A stretch of 24,572 bases of DNA, from the NCBI GenBank assembly GCA_000402295.1, contig AQRW01000188.1, positions 1 to 24,572 of the forward strand. The letters run 5' to 3'. The notes under the pieces were generated by a model. It searched no databases, had not been told where the DNA came from, and saw only the letters and a list, made by a program, of their open reading frames with translations. This stretch comes from Candidatus Aerophobus profundus SCGC AAA252-L23. Its GTDB lineage: Bacteria; Aerophobota; Aerophobia; Aerophobales; Aerophobaceae. Positions 7,241 to 14,328 of the stretch are shown here, one piece after another (the first letter of the stretch is position 1; each line of letters starts with the position of its first letter). The position numbers and the translations under genes were made by a program.

Positions 7241-7297
7241 GGTAGCCGCAACCTTCAGGTTGCGCTTGTTTTTCGCAGGCTAAAGCCTGCGGCTACC
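7241..7297. repeat. Composite palindromic repeat, 57 bp
   Basis: One complete head-to-head unit: GGTAGCC, stem GCAACCT/AGGTTGC (loop TC), spacer CTTGTTTTT, stem GCAGGC/GCCTGC, GGCTACC. It shares the outer frame and one stem with the 6634-6689 unit but has a different partner stem, showing that stems are interchangeable modules. It lies between the convergent thioesterase and macrodomain genes. Confidence 0.88.
7247..7275 (+). terminator. Possible intrinsic terminator of the thioesterase gene
   Basis: CGCAACCTTCAGGTTGCG forms a GC-rich 8-bp stem and is followed within a few bases by CTTGTTTTT, the hairpin plus T-run of a rho-independent terminator, 37 bp after the stop at 7209. It is one half of the composite repeat. 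The T-run is not immediately adjacent to the stem, so efficiency is uncertain. Confidence 0.4.
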
Positions 7298-7320
7298 CGA
7301 GCTCATTTCCTTGACGAGTT

Positions 7321-7875
7321 CTAATTTTCTGGTTGCTCTAACAGTTCCTCAAGCATCCGTTTGTGGATGACGAAGGACTCCCGTCCCCAGAGAACAAAAC
7401 GGATTAGCTCAATCTGGGGATGACTTTTCAGGAAGTCAACCACTGTCCGTAAGGCTATTTGAGCTGCCTCTCTGGCCGGGTAGCCAAAAAATCCCGTACT
7501 CAAGGCCGGGAAGGAGATACTCTTTATTCCTTTTTTTAGAGCTAATTTCAAACTATTTAAGTAGCAAGCTTTCAAGAGCTCAGGGTCACTTTTTGAACCA
7601 CTATAAATGGGACCGACAGTGTGGATGATATAAGGAGTTTTTAAATTGTAACCTTTGGTGATTTTGGCCTCCCCGGTTCGACAGCCTCCTAACTTCTTAC
7701 ATTCTTCCCAGAGATCCGGACCGGCGGCTCGGTGTATAGCTCCGGCCACTCCTCCCCCGGGGGCAAGTTTTAAGTTAGCGGCATTAACTACCGCCTCTGT
7801 TTCCTGAGCAGTAATATCCCCCCGAACTAATTCCACATAAGATTGACCTATTTTTTCCCTTACTTTTTCTTCCAT
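7321..7875 (-). CDS. Macrodomain protein (ADP-ribose/O-acetyl-ADP-ribose hydrolase type)
   Basis: A single macrodomain fills this 184-residue protein: RGDIT (18-22), VVNAAN (29-34), APGGGVAGAIHRAAG (38-52), CRTGEAKITKGYNL (65-78) and FPALSTGFFGYP (122-133). Family members bind ADP-ribose and many hydrolyse O-acetyl-ADP-ribose or ADP-ribosyl-aspartate/glutamate. MacroD/YmdB enzymes have Asp after GGGV (VDGAIH); here it is A44, so MacroD-like catalysis may be reduced or differ. The start is ATG at 7875, preceded by AAGGAG with 9-nt spacing. The frame is open 14 codons further, to an ATG at 7917, but that ATG lies within the likely -10 box at 7916-7921 and would not be in the transcript. No ADP-ribosyltransferase or sirtuin gene is nearby. 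Confidence 0.88.
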   Translation of the reverse strand: MEEKVREKIGQSYVELVRGDITAQETEAVVNAANLKLAPGGGVAGAIHRAAGPDLWEECKKLGGCRTGEAKITKGYNLKTPYIIHTVGPIYSGSKSDPELLKACYLNSLKLALKKGIKSISFPALSTGFFGYPAREAAQIALRTVVDFLKSHPQIELIRFVLWGRESFVIHKRMLEELLEQPEN

Positions 7876-7915
7876 TTGGCTAGGCTCCTTTTTTCTTGCT
7901 AATTCTCCATTTTTC

Positions 7916-7943
7916 ATTATGATAGGTCGAGATCATTTGTCAA
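7916..7943 (-). promoter_or_regulatory. Sigma70-like promoter of the macrodomain gene
   Basis: Read on the minus strand: TTGACA at 7943-7938, a 16-base spacer, then CATAAT at 7921-7916. Transcription would begin near 7909, leaving about 34 nt of leader with the AAGGAG site before the ATG at 7875. The promoter position argues against the upstream ATG at 7917 as the start. Confidence 0.5.
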
Positions 7944-7988
7944 CCAGTTATAAGACCCCGATAAAGAAGAAAAGAAAGGGGATTTTCA

Positions 7989-8447
7989 ATGATTAAGGTT
8001 AAAGATTTTATGACCAAGGAGGTTAAGGCCATCACTCGGCAGACGACTATTCGGGAAATTGCCCATCTTTTTCTCAGCTTTCAAGTTGGTTTTCTTCCCG
8101 TAGTTGATGAAGAAATGAGACTTTTGGGTGAAATAACCAAAAAGGATATTCTCGCTCCCTTTCTTCCTGACTATTTTGATTTGCTGGAAGATATCACCTT
8201 CATTTCCGATTTTGGCTCCTTGGAAAATCTTCCTCTGGAAATCCTGGAGAACTTAATCGTGGCCGAGGACATTATGATCAGGAGCGTAGTTACTATTGAC
8301 CAAGAAGCCTCTCTTTTTAAAGTCATCGCCTTGATGGCTCAACATGACATCCGACACATTCCGGTAGTTGAGAAGGGGAGATTAATAGGAATAATCAGTC
8401 GGACAGATATGTTGAGGGTAATATTCGAACAAAAAGGATTTAAGTAG
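7989..8447 (+). CDS. CBS-domain pair protein
   Basis: This 152-residue protein is two CBS motifs in tandem, a Bateman module: VKDFMTKEVKAI to GEITKKDIL (about 4-55) and AEDIMIRSVVTI to GIISRTDMLRV (about 92-144). CBS pairs bind adenine nucleotides or similar ligands and regulate a partner. There is no fused effector. The next gene, 93 bp downstream on the same strand, is an SLC13/ArsB-type permease, so regulation of that transporter is a reasonable guess. The ribosome site AAAGGGG precedes the ATG. The gene is divergent from the macrodomain gene across 113 bp. An inverted repeat now lies between it and the permease, beginning five bases after its stop. Confidence 0.9.
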   Translation: MIKVKDFMTKEVKAITRQTTIREIAHLFLSFQVGFLPVVDEEMRLLGEITKKDILAPFLPDYFDLLEDITFISDFGSLENLPLEILENLIVAEDIMIRSVVTIDQEASLFKVIALMAQHDIRHIPVVEKGRLIGIISRTDMLRVIFEQKGFK

Positions 8448-8452
8448 TTATC

Positions 8453-8530
8453 GGGGTCAGGTCTCAACATTTGACATTAGTCCATTAAGAGCTGGAAAAA
8501 GACGAATGTCAAATGTTGAGACCTGACCCC
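8453..8530. mobile_element. 26-bp perfect inverted repeat, REP/MITE-like
   Basis: The arms are 8453-8478 and 8505-8530, exact reverse complements starting GGGGTCAGGTCTCAACATTT, around a 26-base centre. Such GGGGTCAGGTC palindromes are known beside Y1 (REP-associated tyrosine) transposases in many genomes; that link is from general knowledge. No transposase is encoded here, so this would be a non-autonomous copy. It fills the space between the CBS gene and the permease and could form a strong hairpin in the shared transcript. Confidence 0.75.
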
Positions 8531-8540
8531 ATGGGTAGAC

Positions 8541-9824
8541 ATGCTTAATATAATTGGCGCATCACTCATTTTTGTTAGTTGTTTTATTTTTTTTGTTATG
8601 GGTCACCCTCACCGGACCATCGTAGCCATGTTAGGGGCTGTTTTGATGGTTTTGTTTGGCAGCTGGCGTGGTTTCTATGATCACCAGGCGGCTTATTTGG
8701 CCATTGATTACAACACTATTGGTCTCCTATTTGGTATGATGATAATTGTGGGGATACTGAGAGGAACAGGATTCTTCAGATATTTGGCTATAAAGGGGGC
8801 AAAATTAGCCGGGGGAGATCCCTGGAAACTCCTCTTGATTTTGGGGTTAACTACTGCTTTTGTCTCCATGTTGATTGATAATGTTACCACAATTCTTCTC
8901 ATAGCTCCCGTGACTATTTTGGTCAGCGACATTATAAAAATTAATCCTCGGCCCGTTCTTTTAGGAGAGGTTCTTTTATCCAATCTGGGAGGAGTGGGAA
9001 CTTTAGTAGGAGATCCGCCTAATATTATGATTGGCTCAGCTTCTGGATTTAGTTTCAATTCCTTTATTATTCATTTGATGCCGGTAGTTCTTTTGGCTAT
9101 GGGTATTGCTTTACTCCTTTTTAAGGTTATTTACCGGAAGGATCTGCACTCCACATCCAGGCGGGTTGAGCAAATTATTGAGATGGATGAATCTCGGGTC
9201 ATAAAAGATAAGCCAACTCTTTTTAAGTGTATATTAGCTTTGATAACGGTGGTTGTTCTCTTCCTGCTGGAAGAAAAACTAGGATTAAAGTCATCTTTTA
9301 TTGCTCTTTTAGGAGCAGTCTTTACTCTAATAATGGTGCAGCCGGATGTAAAAAAAATCTTTGGGGAAATTGAATGGCCGGTTTTAATATTTTTTGCCAG
9401 TCTGTTTATTATGGTAGGCGGAGTTGACAAATCAGGAATTTTAAGGTTATTGGGGACAGGACTGGGAAGCCTTTCTTCTCACCCCCTGGAAATGAGTTTG
9501 CTCTTAATTTGGATTTCGGTGGTCTTTTCTTCCCTGGCCGGTAATATTCCTTATACCGCAGCTATGATCCCGGTAGTTGGTCATATTGCCGCAGGGGGTT
9601 TTAATCCGAATCCACTCTGGTGGGGGTTAGCTCTGGGAGCTGGTTTTGGAGCAAATGGAACCCCTATCAGTTCAGCCGCCGGAGTACTAATTGTAGAAAT
9701 GTCTGACAAAACCAGATCGCCTATTACTTTTAGAAACTGGTTCAAGTCCGGCACTATAACTACGGTAGTTAGTGCTGTCCTGGCCAGTCTAGTTTTTATT
9801 TTCTTCTTTAGCTGGTTTAATTGA
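8541..9824 (+). CDS. SLC13/ArsB-type (ion transporter superfamily) permease
   Basis: This 427-residue integral membrane protein has about eleven hydrophobic segments arranged as two halves, each with a re-entrant signature: SMLIDNVTTILLIAP (109-123) with GTLVGDPPN (153-161) in the first, and SSLAGNIPYTAAMIP (330-344) with GFGANGTPISSAAG (368-381) in the second. A charged cytoplasmic loop (about 198-228) separates them. These are hallmarks of the ion transporter superfamily covering ArsB, NhaD and SLC13/CitT carriers. Substrate could be sodium/proton, arsenite or a dicarboxylate; there is no ars or citrate operon to decide. The ribosome site is poor. The upstream CBS-pair protein is a candidate regulator, though an inverted repeat separates the two genes. 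Confidence 0.87.
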   Translation: MLNIIGASLIFVSCFIFFVMGHPHRTIVAMLGAVLMVLFGSWRGFYDHQAAYLAIDYNTIGLLFGMMIIVGILRGTGFFRYLAIKGAKLAGGDPWKLLLILGLTTAFVSMLIDNVTTILLIAPVTILVSDIIKINPRPVLLGEVLLSNLGGVGTLVGDPPNIMIGSASGFSFNSFIIHLMPVVLLAMGIALLLFKVIYRKDLHSTSRRVEQIIEMDESRVIKDKPTLFKCILALITVVVLFLLEEKLGLKSSFIALLGAVFTLIMVQPDVKKIFGEIEWPVLIFFASLFIMVGGVDKSGILRLLGTGLGSLSSHPLEMSLLLIWISVVFSSLAGNIPYTAAMIPVVGHIAAGGFNPNPLWWGLALGAGFGANGTPISSAAGVLIVEMSDKTRSPITFRNWFKSGTITTVVSAVLASLVFIFFFSWFN

Positions 9825-9865
9825 CCTCAGTCTTTTAAAATAGAGTCCATTAAAGTTCCCCGTCT

Positions 9866-9921
9866 GGCTAACCGCAGGCTTTAGCCTGCGTTTATTTGGG
9901 TCCGATGAATCGGACCGCTAC
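9866..9921. repeat. Composite palindromic repeat with a GGTCCGAT stem
   Basis: About 56 bp: GGCTAACCGC leads into stem GCAGGC/GCCTGC, then TTTATTT, then a new stem GGTCCGAT/ATCGGACC (9899-9906 with 9909-9916) and GCTAC. The second stem is unlike the GCAAGTT or GCAACCT stems of other units yet is perfectly self-complementary. It lies 41 bp after the permease stop with its T-rich tail in that gene's direction. Confidence 0.8.
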
Positions 9922-10000
9922 AATATGGGGGTTTTTGACCAGGATCCCAGTTCATATGGTTCATTCCGTTGAAACCGTTGAGAGATTGTTAAGCTTGTTC

Positions 10001-10118
10001 CGAGCCCAGCGAGGAATCTCGCTCCTCGTAATGACGGGAAAGAGGGTGGAGAAATTGTCAGGTCTGTTTTCAACAGGCTCGCAATGACGGAAGTGGGTAG
10101 GGGAGGTTTTAACCTCCC
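10001..10118. repeat. TCATTGCGAG-type repeat fragments plus GGGAGGTT palindrome
   Basis: This lies in the 337-bp gap before the dehydrogenase (9825-10161). It contains a hairpin GCGAGGAATCTCGC (10009-10022) followed by CTCGTAATGACGGG, a second CTCGCAATGACGG at 10078-10090, and GTAGGGGAGGTTTTAACC running to 10118, whose core GGGAGGTT/AACCTCCC is another stem of the GGTAGCC family. The first two resemble the copy at 21710-21738. A 63-codon open frame at 9896-10087 is repeat sequence, not a gene. I see nothing else in the gap apart from the composite at 9866-9921. Confidence 0.65.
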
Positions 10119-10161
10119 ATTTTTTCAGAAGAACGATGATGATAAAAGGAAGGAGAGTGAG

Positions 10162-10929
10162 ATGGAGGTAAAATCTTTGTTTGATTTAACGGACGAAAAA
10201 GCTGTTGTGACTGGAGCAGCCCAGGGATTGGGTAAGCAAATGGTCTTGGCTTTAGCTGAAGCCGGAGCAGATGTAGCTATTGTTGATTTAAACTTAGCTG
10301 GGGCTAAGGAAGTGGCTGAAATGGTGGAAAAAATTGGTCGTCGGTCAATAGCCCTAAAAGTTGATGTTTCTCAAGAAATCTCAGTGGGGGAAATGGTTAA
10401 AACAGTAAAGGACCAATTTGGGCGGATTGACATACTGATTAACAATGCCGGAATGGTTAATAATTTTCCGGCTGAGGAGATGACTACCGAGTGTTGGGAG
10501 CAAGTAGTAAAGATTAATTTAACCGGGGTTTTTCTTTGTGCTCAGGCAGTAGGTCGGGAGATGATAAAACAAAAGAAGGGAAGCATAATTAATATCTCTT
10601 CTATGTCAGGATTGATTGTTAACCGGCCCCAACCCCAAATTCATTATAATGCCTCTAAAGCCGGAGTGATAATGATTACCAAGTCTCTGGCGGCAGAATG
10701 GGCTAAATATAATATCAGAGTCAATGCCATTGCTCCGGGTTATATGGGCACGGTGATGGTTAGACGGGTATTTGACCAATACCGGGATCACTGGCTGCCT
10801 TTAATTCCTATGGGTAGAATTGGTGAACCCCGAGAAATAAAAGGGCCCGCGGTATTCTTAGCCTCAAAAGCTTCCAGTTATATGACTGGAGCTGTAGTAG
10901 TGATGGATGGTGGATACACAGCCTGGTAA
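10162..10929 (+). CDS. Short-chain dehydrogenase/reductase (classical SDR)
   Basis: This 255-residue classical SDR has the cofactor motif TGAAQGLG (17-24), D42 at the end of strand 2 favouring NAD(H) over NADP(H), DV at 68-69, NNAG (94-97), N119, S147 in NISSMSG, and the catalytic Y162 and K166 in HYNASK. APGYMGT (191-197) and the C-terminal MTGAVVVMDGGYT (241-253) complete the fold. The overall pattern resembles gluconate 5-dehydrogenase or sugar-alcohol dehydrogenases, but the substrate cannot be assigned. The start at 10162 follows AAGGAAGGAG. The frame is open back to 10084, but that stretch is repeat sequence. The gene faces the glycosyltransferase locus, with only 12 bp between the convergent stop codons. 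Confidence 0.9.
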   Translation: MEVKSLFDLTDEKAVVTGAAQGLGKQMVLALAEAGADVAIVDLNLAGAKEVAEMVEKIGRRSIALKVDVSQEISVGEMVKTVKDQFGRIDILINNAGMVNNFPAEEMTTECWEQVVKINLTGVFLCAQAVGREMIKQKKGSIINISSMSGLIVNRPQPQIHYNASKAGVIMITKSLAAEWAKYNIRVNAIAPGYMGTVMVRRVFDQYRDHWLPLIPMGRIGEPREIKGPAVFLASKASSYMTGAVVVMDGGYTAW

Positions 10930-10941
10930 TATATGAAGAAA

Positions 10942-12144
10942 TTAATGACTGTCCCCATTTTCTTTCATAGGTAACCCCAGGAGTAGTCCTGCTTGCCGAG
11001 CCACCTTGTCCCAACTACTGTCCGCCACGGCGGCGCGACGGCTGGCTACCGCTGTTGGATTATGCTCGGCCAGGGCCAACCTCAGGGCAGCCAGGAATTC
11101 TTCCGGGGTATCTGCGGGGTATACTAATCCTTCGAAGGGTTTCAGTTCCGGGAAGCGCACTGTCACGATGGGTAGTCCCAGGGCCAGGTACTCCTTGAGT
11201 TTAATTGGATTGCAGTTTTCAATCCATCGGTTGTGTTTCCAGGGTAGTAAAGCTACGTCAAATTGGCCGGCATAAAGGGGTAAATCGCGGTAGGGAATTG
11301 GACCCAAATAGACAACGTTGGTTTCAGCGAGTAAGGGGGTTAGATCCATAACTTCTAGGCCAATAATTAATAGTGTGCCGGGGTGAATAAATCCGGCTAT
11401 TTTAATCATTAGTTCCAGATCAATTTTGTAGTCTACCAACTCACCATAGAAACCGACAATTGGTCGGGGAAGATTGTGGATGCTTTGAGGTAGCTCCCCA
11501 CGGTGATATTCGGTAGAGGCAAAATGGTCATAATCCACTCCATGCCCTAAATAGGTAGCCTGGTTAACCTGATCCTTCTCTCGCTCCATAAGGGCGTGGT
11601 TTACGTACACTACTTGATCAGAGAACTTAAACAATAACCTTTCCATGTGCTTGATTACGTCTCTATTAGCTTCGGGAAAAGCCGAAAATTCGTCGCAACG
11701 GTTGAATACTACGGTTTTCCATCGTCCTTGTGTCACTGCCGGTGCGGCTGTGGGAAGAGTCACCCAGATGCTTGGTTTACCGATACCGAGCATTCGAGAC
11801 AACCAGGTTATCTGAGCGGCCAACAGTCTACCATTAAACTTTAGCCAGTTGACCGTATAATACGGTACAAAAAATGGACTGTAGATCCACAGGCCGGATG
11901 GATCTTGGCGCAGTCCCTGAAATGTGCTGCTCAGCTTTCGGAAGTATCTATGAAAGACTAACTTCGATTTCCCGGGCCAGGGCAGACGCATACCTATACT
12001 GTTGATCCAGAGGACCGGGATTTCTCTGGCCAGACGGGTCATAATCTGGCAATCGCTGTGACCCCGAGGGTGATACCACCAGTCCACGCTGGAATAACAG
12101 ATAATACCATCGCAGACTGACTGGCCTGGGCTTTTTTTCCTCAT
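10942..12144 (-). CDS. GT-B glycosyltransferase (GT4-like)
   Basis: This is a 400-residue protein and the last gene of the minus-strand glycan locus. The C-terminal half is a GT-B nucleotide-sugar domain: VGFYGELVDYKIDLEL, VVYLGPIPYRDLPLY, then NPIKLKEYLALGLPIVTVRFPELKPFEG, where the acidic residue in KLKEYLALG takes the first place of the EX7E motif. The N-terminal half contains VVFNRCDEFSAF and VVYVNHALMEREK, typical of enzymes annotated as UDP-galactopyranose or teichuronic-type glycosyl transferases. Donor and acceptor are unknown. It starts 11 bp after the preceding glycosyltransferase stop and is likely cotranscribed. The last eight residues (MKENGDSH) are encoded by the GACTGTCCCC repeat at 10947-10963, so the native C-terminus was probably altered by it. 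Confidence 0.85.
   Translation of the reverse strand: MRKKSPGQSVCDGIICYSSVDWWYHPRGHSDCQIMTRLAREIPVLWINSIGMRLPWPGKSKLVFHRYFRKLSSTFQGLRQDPSGLWIYSPFFVPYYTVNWLKFNGRLLAAQITWLSRMLGIGKPSIWVTLPTAAPAVTQGRWKTVVFNRCDEFSAFPEANRDVIKHMERLLFKFSDQVVYVNHALMEREKDQVNQATYLGHGVDYDHFASTEYHRGELPQSIHNLPRPIVGFYGELVDYKIDLELMIKIAGFIHPGTLLIIGLEVMDLTPLLAETNVVYLGPIPYRDLPLYAGQFDVALLPWKHNRWIENCNPIKLKEYLALGLPIVTVRFPELKPFEGLVYPADTPEEFLAALRLALAEHNPTAVASRRAAVADSSWDKVARQAGLLLGLPMKENGDSH
10947..10963. repeat. Short GACTGTCCCCATTTTCT repeat inside a gene end
   Basis: It matches 2481-2497 at 16 of 17 bases. It lies within the last codons of the minus-strand glycosyltransferase and between that gene and the convergent dehydrogenase, so it contributes coding sequence. 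Confidence 0.5.
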
Positions 12145-12155
12145 ATTTTTGACTT

Positions 12156-13394
12156 TCAGGTTTTCGTATTATATAGAACTTCTTTTAATATTTTTAGACT
12201 ATGAGATTTATACCCCAGAGAGAAGGCATTTTCACTCAATGTTTTTCTCAGTTCGGCATCCACCATTACCCGGCCACATTGAAGAGCAAAGGAGGCCGCT
12301 GTATCACCCAGTAATACATGCTTTCCGTGAGATACCGCTAAACCTTCGATTCCTTTAGAGGTAGAGACCACGGGAACTTGATAAGCGAAGGCTTCTAGTA
12401 CTTTTATTCGGGTTCCCCCACCAGCTCTTATGGGAACCAGAGCAGCCTGAGATTCTAAATAATAAGGGGCGACGTTCTGAACTGGGCCAATTAGCTCCAC
12501 TTCTTTGATCCTTAATAGTCTAACAGCCAATCTCCGGGGAATTCCACCTCCTACTACCTTGATTACAAATTCTATCTGGCTATCCTTTCGTATCCGGGGC
12601 AATACCTGATTACAAAAAAAAGTAAGGCCCTCAATATTGGGGTAATAGCCGAAAGATCCCAGCAGGAGAAAAGTGAAAGGCCGAACCGGGCGTTTATGGG
12701 GCGGTATTTTAGGTGTCGGGACAACATTAGGAAGAACCTCAACCTGCCGGCAGTTGTATTGATCACTGATTCTTACCTTATCTAAATCGGAACTAACAAA
12801 CACCCGATCAAAGTGAGATAAAGAATTTCTTTCCATATCCTCATACAGTTTGCTCTCGTGAGCTATTTGCCGTGCCATTACCTTGTTTCCATTGGACCGG
12901 TAAAGTTCACTCAAGTTCCGTCTGGTTAGCGATTCAACCTCATCCAAATCCAACTGATAAATACCGGAAAAGGTTTTATTGAGAAAGAGGTGGGCATAGG
13001 GGACCATATAAAGACGAAATACGTGGATGACCTCAAAGTTTATCCCTGCATATGCTCTGGCTGCCGACTTCATTCTCCTTGGGGATATGGATTTCCATTC
13101 AAACGGTGGTGAAGGTGGCGGGAAATGGAACCGTGCCCATATTTTTGCCAGCAGCAATCTTGAGGTGATCCGGAAATCCTTTAGCGGATTAATAGAAAGG
13201 CGAACAATCCGATGGCATAGTTCAAACAAGCAAGGATCAAGAGGAGAATTTCTCAGACCGATTTTAATGATTAGTAAATAAACAGAGTAGGCTGAGGCCA
13301 GAGCCCAAAGATTATGGTAAGCTCGTATAGCCAGTCCTCCCCCAGTAGGACGGGGAGCCACCGGAGCTAAATAAAGAAGATTCGGTTTATTCAT
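12156..13394 (-). CDS. GT4-family glycosyltransferase
   Basis: This 412-residue GT-B enzyme opens MNKPNLLYLAPVAPRPTGGG, the usual N-terminal strand and glycine loop of GT4 enzymes. The C-terminal donor domain has LLLGSFGYYPNIEGLTFF (243-260), VELIGPVQNVAPYY (299-312) and GGGTRIKVLEAFAYQVPVV (325-343), with the EX7E acidic pair inferred as E334 and E350. It should use a nucleotide-activated sugar with a retaining mechanism, in the cytoplasm at the inner face of the membrane. It is the fourth of five glycosyltransferases on this strand; the next gene starts 11 bp after its stop. A 103-bp gap with no recognisable element separates it from the GT32 gene upstream. Confidence 0.88.
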   Translation of the reverse strand: MNKPNLLYLAPVAPRPTGGGLAIRAYHNLWALASAYSVYLLIIKIGLRNSPLDPCLFELCHRIVRLSINPLKDFRITSRLLLAKIWARFHFPPPSPPFEWKSISPRRMKSAARAYAGINFEVIHVFRLYMVPYAHLFLNKTFSGIYQLDLDEVESLTRRNLSELYRSNGNKVMARQIAHESKLYEDMERNSLSHFDRVFVSSDLDKVRISDQYNCRQVEVLPNVVPTPKIPPHKRPVRPFTFLLLGSFGYYPNIEGLTFFCNQVLPRIRKDSQIEFVIKVVGGGIPRRLAVRLLRIKEVELIGPVQNVAPYYLESQAALVPIRAGGGTRIKVLEAFAYQVPVVSTSKGIEGLAVSHGKHVLLGDTAASFALQCGRVMVDAELRKTLSENAFSLGYKSHSLKILKEVLYNTKT

Positions 13395-13497
13395 GATCTA
13401 TGACCAATAATGTCTGGATATGACCAAAAGAATACATTTTCCCAAGATGTTACTTTAGTTCCTCGTGAAGATAACAAAGTCTTTTTCCCCTTCCTGA

Positions 13498-14328
13498 TTA
13501 GGGCAAGAATCTTCTGGCCACCAGATTATAGGTGGTGTCAATTTCTCGGATATATCTTTCGGTAAGCCTCCCTTGATGAAAATCAGAAAAATCCTGTCTT
13601 TCCTTTGACCACCAGAGGTGACTCCAGAGATGCATGCTCAGCACGCCTTGATAGTCCCTGTCACATCCTTCCAGTAAAGTGTGAATTCCTTCCCGTGTCC
13701 ACATATGTTTATAGAAACTTCGAGCAGGTTCGAGGTAAATCAAGGAAGGATATTCTTGGCTTAGTCTTTGAGGAAGGAAGGTACTGTGCTCACTCCAGGA
13801 GCCATCAAATTCCTTTTCCATATTCTTTAACCAGATGATGGCAAAATCTGACCGTTTTTGAGCCATGATCAAGGCATTACACAAAGAAGGTTTGAATTGC
13901 TTGGTCTTGAAGCAGTAAACATCTTTTTCTCGTCCCAGAACGAATGGCTGGGAAAAAAGAGTCTTGGGGATTTTATGGACAAATATGGTATCAATGTCCG
14001 CATAAATTCCTCCCCGCTCAATCAGATTTTCCAGTCTGATGAAATCGGACTGATGGGCATATCCATATTTTTTGCAGTGTCGGTTTCGAAATCCGTATCT
14101 GTACCGAGAGACAAAACGATTCAAGCCAATCTTCTCCGGAATAATCCGTTTCTTGGCCAGCTCCCAATACTTGCCGTATGGTTGATAATGATAATAAAAG
14201 TAAATTTTATCGGGTAAGTTAACCTGAAAACAGGATTCTATACATAAATAATGGCATAAGTGGAAGGGTTGTTTCTGCTTTTCCAGCCCGAAGATAAAAT
14301 GAAATTGGTTAGGAATAAGAGTGTTCAC
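13498..14328 (-). CDS. GT32-like glycosyltransferase with DXD motif
   Basis: This 276-residue protein matches the DXD sugar-binding domain of the GT32 family (capsular polysaccharide and Och1/TcdB-type transferases): AHQSDFIRLENLIERGGIYA at 91-110 followed by D111-I112-D113, which bind the nucleotide-sugar through a divalent metal. IPNQFHFIFG at 5-14 is the typical first strand. It is a GT-A fold enzyme, unlike its GT-B neighbours, and should transfer a hexose or HexNAc. The start is a GTG at 14328 with GGAG eight bases upstream. It overlaps the preceding gene's 3' end by 20 bp, indicating translational coupling. Confidence 0.86.
   Translation of the reverse strand: MNTLIPNQFHFIFGLEKQKQPFHLCHYLCIESCFQVNLPDKIYFYYHYQPYGKYWELAKKRIIPEKIGLNRFVSRYRYGFRNRHCKKYGYAHQSDFIRLENLIERGGIYADIDTIFVHKIPKTLFSQPFVLGREKDVYCFKTKQFKPSLCNALIMAQKRSDFAIIWLKNMEKEFDGSWSEHSTFLPQRLSQEYPSLIYLEPARSFYKHMWTREGIHTLLEGCDRDYQGVLSMHLWSHLWWSKERQDFSDFHQGRLTERYIREIDTTYNLVARRFLP

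Noticed and set aside
6599..7297. Possible CRISPR array from recurring palindromic units
   Set aside because: Spacing is irregular, the repeats differ in stem sequence, there are no uniform spacers, and no cas genes are present.
9896..10087. 63-codon plus-strand open frame (GTPMN-like start, SLFRAQRGISLLVMTG)
   Set aside because: It is built from the palindromic and TCATTGCGAG-type repeats; such translations recur wherever those repeats occur and have no ribosome site.
10084..10161. 26-residue N-terminal extension of the short-chain dehydrogenase
   Set aside because: It translates repeat sequence (GGGAGGTT palindrome); AAGGAAGGAG before ATG 10162 marks the true start and matches SDR length.
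13858..14217. 119-codon plus-strand open frame opposite the GT32 gene
   Set aside because: Antisense to a gene with a clear DXD motif; the translation has no recognisable domain.
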